Source: Siphonodentalium dalli (taxonomy: Eukaryota; Mollusca; Scaphopoda; Gadilida; Siphonodentaliidae). From it: a DNA stretch of 64,000 nucleotides. The position numbers and the translations under genes are program-made. Under the pieces are notes generated by a model. The model had not been told where the DNA came from. It did no database searches and worked only from the letters and a program-made list of their open reading frames with translations. The DNA lies in the NCBI GenBank assembly GCA_032622095.1, contig CP136069.1, positions 85,024,958-85,088,957 of the forward strand, read 5' to 3'. This document shows, in pieces, positions 45,379-57,300 of the stretch (its first letter is position 1; every line of letters starts with the position of its first letter).

Positions 45379-48300
45379 CTAAAATAATAAACGAATATAT
45401 GAAATCACATATGAGAAACACTGATTTTATCTGCAGTTTCCGCTTGGGATTGTGGGAATGGGATCACGAATAGCCGCTGTGGTAAAAATCTCAGTCCATG
45501 CAATATTTAATATTGTGCAGCATGTTTGCGCAAGAGCAGAATTCAGCATGGGTGGTACCTTTCATGTTTGATTATTAATTTATCGCCAAAGGCACCAAAT
45601 TTAACATTTTGTTGGACCGCTGTCGTGCTAGCTGGTATGTTTGTTAAAACGTGCATGGCTCATTTGAACATTCAGACTACAATATCTCTAGGTAATTGAG
45701 GAATATTCAATTGTGTTGCATAAAGCATCAAGAGTCCAGGCCAACTTTTTCAAATGAACTTCTAGCACCATTCACCATTTCGTGATAAGCATATTTTACA
45801 TTCCTTAATCCTGATTTCTTAAAGGGTTTCCATGCCTGAGCTATGTCAGGAGGCGGAAAGTTTAGACAGACCGACACAGAAAACTACTTAATTGTTAAGC
45901 TAGTACAAGGTCATTGTGTACGACTTTAGTTTATTATAATTGCATATTTAAAAAATATAGCTAATCTGGAAATCTGATAATCTTGACAGCCCTAGGTAGA
46001 ACTTTGTTCAATCCTTTATTGATTAAATCCTCGCTCATGAGTAGATCACATTGGAAATATTCAGATGATAACTTTTTTAAATGGCTTTAGACTGTTTGTT
46101 GAACTTATTATCTGAACATTCCCTGCACACAACTGAAGAGGAGTCATATGTCCTGTAAACTTGTATGATCAAAACGCCCTTTCAAATGAATGATAGACAA
46201 TTCCAATCTCTACTTTTTTAACAGAATGGAGAAATCGATTCAGTGATGAAAGGGTTACCACAAAAATAGGGTGTCTGTCATTTGCAGTATGTGGTCCCCA
46301 GAGGGTGAATTTTGCTATCCCGCACGGGGAACCAAATTCTGCTTAGGCCTCAACTGCTATGGGAGACCTAGGGTCAGATTGAAGTTCCTCAGTTGAAGTT
46401 TGTGATGTTCACCCATTAGTCACCACGATTATGCATTTTATCTTCTGCAAATTAGGGGATAGAAACTCCCAGAAGGGAAAAAGTAACTAAAGACAATGTT
46501 AATTTGAGACAATAGATATTTCCCAAAAACTGAGGCATAAGCAGAATGAGGTCCCCAGCGGGTGAATTTGGTGACGCTAGCGAATGTGTGGGGTAGCATC
46601 ACTAAATTCACCATCTGTGGACCTCATTCTGCAAATGGCAGACACACAATTAGCAGGCTTGATGATCTGGAGAACATCCACCGTGTGCTGATGAGAATAG
46701 CTCACCTCTGCCAGTGTATATCAGACGAATCAAGATGTTCGGATTAGAGATGAAGGCCGATTTTAGCCAGAGTCCTTCTTTAGCGTAGAGGAAGACCATT
46801 GGAATGTTGACATCTTCTTTCCCGTCACCTGACATAGCAAACAACTGTTGCTTCTCTGAATCTGAACCTTCATTGTGGTCTGAAAATCAAAGTAAAAATT
46901 TAAACTATTTTCATTGCAAAACGAGAGGCCGATCACGATCGGCAGATGTTTAACCCATACCTTGGCGATAGTGATTAGCTATTTTCATAAATCTGTATAC
47001 CAATTTTTTCATGAGCATAAGACTTTCAACAATTCACAGCTTACTATTAATTAATAGTTCCCAAGTGGAATCAGACTTATTGGGCAACTTGCTCACATAA
47101 ACACAATATGACCATGGATATGGCATTAAATTTCAAGATACAATGTCTGTAAACAGCAGAATATTATTAAATATGGGGTAAATATTTTCAAAACCATTCA
47201 ATCAATACCCAAATTTATACAGGTGAAGAAATTTATGTGTCATGATTAACCTGGATGAGATTATAAAAGTTATCGGCAGGGATGAAAGTGGCCAATAAAC
47301 AAAATACCTGAAATGTCAAATTTCGGTCCTAGCACGATATGCCGCAGGCATATCCCGAGGGCCTCAGGCCCAAGATGGGGGTGGGAATGGGAGGGGGTGT
47401 CCCCCTCCCATAGAAGGGTGGTCCGGGGACACTCACCCGGGAAATCTTTGAAAATCCAATGGTCTGAGAGTGAATCTGGGGCCTTATATTGTGCTATTCA
47501 GATTGGCAAATTTAGTCACATTTCACTCTTTTTAGATAGCAAATTCCTTTTTGTGATTTTCTGTACTAGTATATGATAACTAAAGGTCACGACCAAATTA
47601 AGTTTGTTTCTACTCTTCCAACTTATACTTCTACTCTTCCAACTTATACCGGTACATTGTACAACAAATATTCCTTTGTTTAAAACTTTATAAGATTTGT
47701 TTCACTTTGAATTTTTCACCATTTTTATACAAAGACATGTACTGGTATGTATATAAATATTGTCCTTGAAATGTGAAAATAAATATTTTATGGTACGTAC
47801 TCTGACTGAAAAATTTGGGAGAATTACAGGGTAGAAACACTTAATGGAGATTGATTCTCAGAATGTCCTGGCATGTATTCCCTCTAGCATAATTGGAGCC
47901 AGGCTTTCATATTTATAGGAACTCATTTTGACACTACCAGTATGAGAGTTTTGACACTACCAGTATGAGAGTAATAAATTCAAATTTGAAATAATATACT
48001 GTAGAAAGTTACTAGAAACCATATTATAAATTTGTAAACCTAAACTTTTAGTTTATATGTTGAATACAATTGACATGCAAGAAATTATCATAGTTGTATA
48101 TACCTGATTTACTGGCTTGTAAGCAGCAGTACATGTACTGTATATAATATTTATGTCCACGGAATGCACTGTTTATAGTTTATACAAGATAACTGTTCAA
48201 AAGTAACTCATTTACAATCCATATACATTTATATACATTATATCGGCAGCAGATTCATCTATTTCTCTTTCTTCTTCTTTGGAATGGTGTAATCAGGTGC

Positions 48301-51300
48301 ATTTGCTTTCCTTATCATTATCAAGTTAAAATAAATGATTTAAAAAGCGGTAGGATTTCAGAATACATATTGAGATGAAGACTGGTTTTAATGTCCTCAT
48401 GAAAAAATCTCTGAATAATCTTTTCCTTTCTTTCTTTTCCAGGAGCTGTTAATTTTTTACTGCATGCTAGATTCTTGATTTTAATGACTTGCTTCTTGAT
48501 GTGGTCACTCTTACCGGAGAGACTTTCATCCAATATCGGATTATAGCAATACACATCGTCCTTTGACATCCATGATGAATATATCAGTTTTAATGCAGGC
48601 AGCATATAAAGTACTGGCATTGATGCATCAAGGACAGAAAGCCAGCGATGTTTTCGAATAAAGTCTGAAAAAAAATCGCGGTTGTTATCCTTTTCCTGAA
48701 GCCAAGCCCACCCAGAACTTGTTTTTAACATCCCGATCTATATTTGAGACATCGTCCTGGCTTTTTACTTCCATAACTACATGTATTATAACTAGAATAG
48801 CGTGTTTTTTTTTCTAACGAACACAAGACATATTTGTCTTTGAATAGTTATGGCACCAACATTGGTACCAAATGATATAATAACTGCGCAGTGATTGGCG
48901 GAGATCAACATGATGCCAAGGATTCCTTCAGAAAGCCCCAATCACAGACAACTTATCACAGAACTTGGCATTGAACACGTGCGCGACAGGTGAATACATA
49001 GATTACCGGTGCCGAAAATAATGACCTGCCATATATCTAATATATCGGAAACCATTACCCAAAGTAAAATTGAATGAACTCGTAACACACTGAACAGCGA
49101 CTTACCTCTGACAATCTCAGTCTCCACCCCCCAGAATTTGCCACTGTGTAAATATTTGACTTTACCGATCAATTTGAACGTGTTTTTTAATAATAAAAAA
49201 AATATATATATATATACATGTATATATTTATTTTTTTTGAGATTCCGGATGGGCTTCAGGATATATATATTATTTTTTTTTGAGATTCCGGATGGGCTTC
49301 AGAAAATTATCAAAATACCGGAATTCCGGTAAAAACCAGAACACTTTCATCTCTGGTTATCGGTGAGAAATATTTGACCAATAAGTAGTCTCCAGAATAC
49401 CAGCACCATTATTATTCTGCAGCCCAAATACAATTGAGTGAATTTAAAAATAAGATATTTCATCTGATGATGAATATTGGTCAATTGGTGGCTTATAGAA
49501 ATTCTTACTGAACCTGGTTCAAGGTGAAAGAAATAATTTAATATCTGCTTATAGGATATCATGTGTCTATGGAATGGGTTAATTTTAATCGCAAAATCCA
49601 TGCAAGCGAAAAGTGGGTAACTCCAACACAGATACATGTATGTGTTATAGAGTGATAAAGCTAAATAACCCAACCACAGTCAGACAGATGCACCATAGCT
49701 GTTAAAGATATAATAGTTATGAAATTAAGCACATAACAACTCTATTTATCTACTTCTTACATTGGAACCTGAGTCATAATATTGTTGTGTTAGCTACATA
49801 TTAAAAAGTTATGAGATCATTGAATTAGAGACCAATCAATACTTGAACATCTATACAAGTGATGGGTGTATAGACCTCGATATTAAATGTGATTGATAAT
49901 GGTTGGATATAAAATATTTTAAAGCAGAATTATTAGATAAATAAAGGTGAGATATGAGAATGGTCAGATTGAAAATATTAAGAGTCATAACATTGGATTG
50001 CATACAGTATATCTATGGTTAACTTTATTCTAAGCTGATCAGATACAATGTCTGTAAACAGCAGAATATCATTAAATATGCAAGGGAAAAGTGGATCACC
50101 ATCAACCTGGACATAGAATAGGAGAATGATCAGATGGAAAACATCAGAAGACCATATGATGTGCGGAGAGGGTTAATAATGTTCAATGATATCATATGAT
50201 GGAACTATGGAATGGGTGGGTTAATTTATTTCTAAGTTACAGTGTGAGTGTAAACAAAAATGTCTGTAAAACATCCCAACAAATAAACAATGGACTATTC
50301 CAATTTGTAATTTTGGAATAGGTATACATTAACTAATAATGAACCAGTTTCAACAAATGGGTTAACTTAATATTGCACAGAACAGAATAGAGACCCATCC
50401 ATTAATTATATTCTTGACAGCCACGTGCAGGCACCAAGGCTATCTAACTCAATCTAGTGTACAGCTAAAATAAATAAAACTAACTAGAGGTGTGACTGTC
50501 CCAATGGGACTACAGATACCCCCCTGATTTTAAAATACCAAGATGTTTCACATGTCAGTAAACATTTAGTTAAAATAATAAAATAACAGTTCCCATTGCA
50601 GGTGTACAACCATAACCCTAATCTTAAACCTATTGACCGAAAAATGTTGGAATAAAAGCTTGGACAAAATTATGCATGTTGCGAAAAAAATTCTAAGTAA
50701 AAAAAGGGGAATAACTCCACACAAAAATGTCGGACAGACGTCATAATCACAGGTGCACAGGTTCCCATGGTACTAAATATCAGTGCCAAGATTAAAAAAC
50801 ATTGACCGAAAAATGTAGGAATAAAAGCTCGGACAAAATTATGCATGTTGCCAAAAACATTTCTAAGTCGAAAAAGGGGGATAACTCCACCAAAAAAAGT
50901 CGGACAGACGTCATAATCGCAGGTGCACAATTTCCCATGGTACTAAATATCTGTGCCACGTTTTAAAAAAATTGACCTAAAAATGTAGGAATAAAAGCTC
51001 GGACAAAAGTATATATGTTGCGAAAATTTTCTAAGTCGAAAAAGGGGGATAACTCCACCAAAAAAGATCCGACAGACGTCATAATCGCAGGTGCACAGGT
51101 TCCCATGGTGATTGATGTCTGTGCCAAGTTTCAAGGAAATTGATAAAAAAACGACTGAGAAAATCTCCGGACAAATTTGTGTCCACAGACGGACGGACGA
51201 CGGACAAGCTGACTCCAGTATACCCCCCCTAACTTTGTTGCGGAGGGTATAATAAGAGAGGCACTGTGGCATGACAACTTCTCTTAAAATCCCACACTGG

Positions 51301-54300
51301 CAGGCAACAGCTATTAGTTATATTATCAGTTACTTGAATTATAAATGGCCATAACTCTGTTAAAATATATCAGATCAAACCCAAATTTGAACTTGATTTG
51401 TATTTTGGGGTGAGGATCATATGTATCAAATTTGGTGCTGATCAGATGAAAAATATTTAAGTCTTCACAGCTTGGATGAATTCTATTTAAAAACAAGAGT
51501 GGAAAGGGTTAACAAAACAATACCAAAATCCATACAGATAAAGAACGTGCTAACAAAGATCTAGGTAAGAAATATGAGGCAGATCATAAGCAAATTGTTT
51601 GACTTAGATGCATCAGATAGAATTTGTGTGCAGGGTTAATTATTTTCTAAATCGATCAACTGATCGATACCAAAAACTATACAGGTGAGGGGTGTGTCAT
51701 CATAAACCTATATTTCAAATATGAACAGAATCGGACAAAAAACACTTTGGTTATTGCATCGGATAGCACATGCCCATGTGTGGATGCAAAGTGTTAATAA
51801 TTTCTAAACTGATCAATCGATCTATACCAAAAACTATACAGGTGAGGGGTGTATCATTGTAAACATGCACATGAAATTTGAACATGATCCGATAAAAGAT
51901 ACTCCAGTAATCGAATCGGATAGCAAGTGTCTACGGACAGATGGACAGAAGGACGGACGGACGGACGGACGATGGATGGTTGATCCGGACGTCGGCATTA
52001 TGTGTACCATACATGGTATGGGTACACATAAAAATGATTTATTTGAACTAATAAACCAATGGATGTACTTAATCACATTATTAGCTTTTAATCTTTATCA
52101 AATTTATAAGCACAAAAATAATATTCAATTAAATTTTTAGTAGTAGGAAATCCAATCACATTGATCATACAATTTCAGAAAACACCTAAATATCTAAACT
52201 ACCCAAAATTGTAAAGATTTAAGGAATATTATCAGTTTCCTTATGTGATTACACAATTTAACAGCATCATCGCATTTGCGATTTATAAACTGTATGTGAT
52301 GTGGCACGATGCCTTTAAACTGTGTAATTATATTAAGAAACCAGGATTATTAGTTATAACTTCTCAGTGAAAAATAACACAAAATTCATTCTATTTAGAA
52401 ATATCATTAAATATTTGAAACTTTATTGTGAAGCTGCAGCAAAGGTGAGATGACATTCCTACACCAAATGTTCACTTTCGCCCTAATGTAACTATCCTAT
52501 TTAAATACATCAGCAGTTTGGAAACCAAAGGCAAAATCCTATATAAAATGAAATGGATGTAATTATTTACTCCTCAATTCAGGATAAATTCAATCACCGA
52601 AAAACAAACGGCATTACATCCACCAACAAGAATTGATGCATAAAATTTGTACATAAGAACGATACTGCTCACTAGAAATATAAATATACAGACTGACAGT
52701 AAATCCAATTAATTTGGAACAACTAGCAAATGATGAGCTATTGCATTTCACATTTATACTAAAAGTAAACTTTCCACAAGTTTGCGGATTGGACTGAACA
52801 ACGGTAAAACCAGGCATACTTTATCTTTTTATGCTTTTAGCATGATTTGTGTATGTGAGATGTATTGATTTTGTCTGAGTGATTAAGTAATTACATCCAA
52901 CTAAGTGTGCTGTGCACAGTGTTCTTATACCGACTTTGATCTCCCATGGTGATTTGAGTTTATGGGCAACGAATAAGTGGACGAGTGGCCATTTTTTACT
53001 TGATATGAGCTCTTGCTCTGGCCACCAAGCTAATAGCTCTGGCTAGAAAGTTTGGGTAGGCCTCTGTGCAGCTGCCGCACATGACAATAAACTCATATAT
53101 ATACTAAATATTGTCAGAATCTAACAATAAGCAGCTATGTTATATATGTTTGTGGCCATCCCTAGTAAACCGTAAGTCGAGTTTTGATAAAAAAAAAAAA
53201 AAACCCAAATTTTCTCCTGACGAGCTAACTGACAGCCAGACTTTTGAGTAAATCCAACAGCCTCATTCATTATCGGCTAATTAAAACTCTGGTTCAAGAT
53301 ATTGTACTAATTGGAAACAAACACTTACCGATCACAATTCCTCCTACTGCACCAGCCAGCTCTATTCTTCTTGCCTGGAAATAATGTGATGGTTCATAAT
53401 TGTGCTCTGTGAAGTCAATCCAGGGACCAGCCTAGACCCGATTTTCAGGGCGAAATGACTTCGCCCTACTATAAAAATAAGGCGAAGTGGCCGTTCTATA
53501 GGGCGAAGTGAGTCTACAAAATTTAAATTGATCATTACTACGACAGGAGTCGCTATAGAACGAAAATAGGAGAGATGAAATATGTCAATTAAACTTATGA
53601 AACAATGGTTGAAATATGGAGTCATTATGTTCACTTCATGACCCTAATAACTATTAATAATACCCAAACATAATTGTGAGAGGATAGCAGCATTTTATAT
53701 CGTAATTGTGGGAGAAATTCCGGAGAATGACAGGATTTTATTTCATATTTTTCGGGTTTTTAAAAATGCCAACAATATTTATCAAACTGAAACGAAACGA
53801 AACGAAATATGCTCGTTTGTTTTCATGTCGTCACGTGGGGCTCATCGTGGGTGTTTTAAAACCACGTGCTATATTGTTGATAAACAGATTGTAGAAAATA
53901 CGTTTTATCGACGTAATAATAATGACTGGGGCTCAAGATGGGTGTTTAAATTGAAGCCACGTGTTTCATATAATCGATGCGTGTTTAAAACCACGTGCTA
54001 TACTGTTGATGAACATTAGAAAGTAGAAAATACGTATTATCGACGTATTAATAAAGAATGACTGGGGCTCAAAATGGGTGTTTAAATTGAAGCCACGTGT
54101 TTCATATAATCGATGCGTGTTTAAAACCATGTGCTATACTGTTGATGAACATTAGAAAGTAGAAAATACGTATTATCGACGTATTAATCAAGAATGACTG
54201 GGGCTCAAAATGGGTGTTTAAATTGAAGCCACGTGTTTCATATAATTGAATGAGTGTTGAAAAATATTCATCAGCGAATAGGGAAATGAATGGTTGCGGA

Positions 54301-57300
54301 AACAATAAAATGTGTGAACACCAGATGTCAGTGAGATATCTTCACTATAAATGAAGCCAGGGAGACTCTCAACTTGAAAGTTCAAAATGCCGACTGTATA
54401 CTTATTGAGATCGCCGACGACGTTGTTTCGATAAACAGTAAAAACACCCAGGCCTGTCTCATGGTACACAAAGGATATACGCCGCGTGCCAATGATCATA
54501 TGTGAGTGGTGCGTTGTGATTGATGTTAGAGGTGTTGGTACTTCAAACGGACACCACTGAGATACTACTGCAGACAGTGTTTGCTAGTAACTTAGCCATT
54601 TTTGTTAGGCAACTTCTCAAAATTGAAAAATTGAAAAAAAAAAAAAAAATTGAAAAATTGGAGGGCGACTTAAACTTCGCCCGACTGCAAAAATAAGGCG
54701 AAGTGGACGGCGATAGGGCGACTTCTTCGCCCACGTCGCCCTCTCGGCTGGTCCCTGAGTCAATCAAGAAATATTACTGAGGTTAACAAATAATGAGATG
54801 CCGATCACAATCACCATTTCCCAAACACCATACCTTGCATGATACCGACTGGAAACAAGAGATCTAGAACTGAATATATGCCTGTATACAAAATGTGGAA
54901 ATGATTCAGCAGAGATATTACAAGGCATAAGACAAGAATCCATCCACTTGTGCAAAACACCAATGTATAACATGGATCAAGTATTGATTTAGATAGCATG
55001 TGTTTATGTAGCTCAATAGAGCACAAAATATATAAGTCTGATTGGTACTTATTTTGCCTTTTTGTCAACACACTATATGTACACATAAAAAGAATCTATT
55101 TAAAAGTATGGCGCTGGGGTAAGGTGCCTCCAATGACCACAATGCAGTATCCCTCAATAACACACACACCCACTACATTAATTTCTTATATCTATATAAC
55201 TTTTTGATGATTTATTCCCATAAAAAAACTGAGTGTATTCTTATTTATTTTTAAAAATCTGCGGAGAATTTGATATTAGACCATGCAGCACATTAAGTCT
55301 GCCCAATTTAAGATTTCCAAGCACATAGGAATGATAAAGTGATCGATATAAATAACTGGCTTCAGATGCAATTCTGCTGAACTTTGAAAAGCACGCCCAA
55401 TTATTCTGTTGATCCCTTTTAGTGATCAGTTCAGATTAGGTCAACAATTTATGACGTCATGTTTGTGTTAACGATCTGTGTTCTATTGGGGGTCTGTGTT
55501 ATTGGGATATGAAACGGATGTCCCAATTGGCATTTAACCAATCACCGACCATTTAGTTTGTTTTAATTAGTATAGCATTTTGCCTACCATTTTCCCTACC
55601 AATACATGTTTTTTTATTGTAAATTGGTTTTCAGAAATTGGATTGCAAATTGTGATGCGAATCCAGTTAAATTGAGCACTAAATTTTGTGTAACACAGAC
55701 GGCCTATGTAATATTCTCATGTAGCTTCAACAAAACCCCAAGATGGTCTAATTCAAATTTTCATTCGGAATATATTAAATTATAAGATATAATTCTAATC
55801 TCAAATGTCAGAAAATAGGTGGAGATGGATAGAATATTAAGTTAGAAAATGAGTTCCACCAGCCGTGGGGATATATAGACTTGGAAAACTTTTCCAAATA
55901 GCATATCATTTTTCTCAAGTGATTTGAGATCATTATTTTCATTAGCTGCCAGCCAAGTAGCCAAGTGAAAAAGATTCTCACATCTCATGAGGGGTAACAT
56001 TATACACTATATTGAAAAGTTGTGTTCATTATATTTTCAACACCAGTTGTTATGACACAAACACCACAATGACCACTTTCCCAAATCAACAACTTGACCA
56101 GCCTTTTCAGTTAAAATATGCACAATAATGCTGAAAAATGTAAACAAATGATGCCATGGGGCAGCATCCTGACAAGGTAATAATATGCTCAGGTTTAAGG
56201 GAGCGGTATTATGATTTACGATTTACATTTTGCAAAAAAAATTGATGAATATATAATTAAGAAATGAATGTATTTTGATTGTGTTTTATTGATGGGTATA
56301 GCACTGTGGCTGTTGAATACATTGTGTGAACATTCATGTCATATATTTATATAGCTTTTTCCTTATTAATTTCTATAAAGTCAGTTGAATTATATTTCAG
56401 AAATCTGTCTGCAGTTTGGATACTATATCATGCTGTAAGTTAGCCCATATTCTATCTGTGAATTATCAATTGATTAGTCAATGGCCAAGCACTTAAAATA
56501 TACTCCCAATAATGGGGAAACCTCTCAAGATAATTGGCCATTGTTGGATCCGTCAGATAAAACGCTGGGCCTTTTTCCATAAAGCTATATATATTACGAT
56601 CAGATTGGACAGATGACAGCTGGACAAACCATTTGCATATAAATACAGCCATTTTTTCAAAAGAGTGTGTATAAAAATAACATCATTACCTTATCAATGA
56701 ACATACAGTTCCCTCTCTCCAGGACGACAATCTTCCCGTTAAATTGGTCATCATTGCTGAATGACTCACAACCTTTTATTGGATTGGCTATAACTAAATG
56801 GCCCTCAACCTGGGAAATAATGAACAATGATGAAGATTAGAATAGAGTTACAACACCAGACTCATCAACAGTTTTTCTAGAAATCTAGATAAATTACAAA
56901 GAGTGATAGATGAGTGATAAGTTTTCACATATGCGGTGTGTACGTAACCAACAATGCAACCCTGGCTTTTCACACACAATTAACAGAAAAGCAGACCAAG
57001 AATGTCCAAGATCAAGGCAATACATTCATCACAAGACATAATATTTTACTACCAAATCTACCAAGTAACTTGGACATAACTATAAACATCATTTCCAGGT
57101 AAGGCTTATAATAAGTTCTACCCTGCACATATATGTGAATGCTATTATAATTACTAAATAATCCATTATATTGAACCATAGCCTCTTAAGGTTTGAACAA
57201 TACCTGAAACAAGTTCTCACTATAGGTTGGTAGGTGAACCTGATCAATATGAAAGAGTTTAGCCATTTCTTTACTGAATGAATTCTCCCATCAGTTATAA

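Larger units (their letters stand above)
46920..52037 (+). mobile_element. HCE-A repeat copy 3, split by two insertions
   Basis: The 5' end (46920, palindrome CCGATCacGATCGG at 46929-46942) and the 3' end (hairpin at 52001-52028) belong to one HCE-A copy in three pieces: 46920-47276, 49356-50483 and 51253-52037. The first gap is the hAT element 47277-49355, whose target duplication GTTATCGG joins the pieces. The second is the HCE-H copy. The (RGAC)n tract lies at about 51938-51970. It lies opposite to EDEM3 transcription in one intron. Confidence 0.8.
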
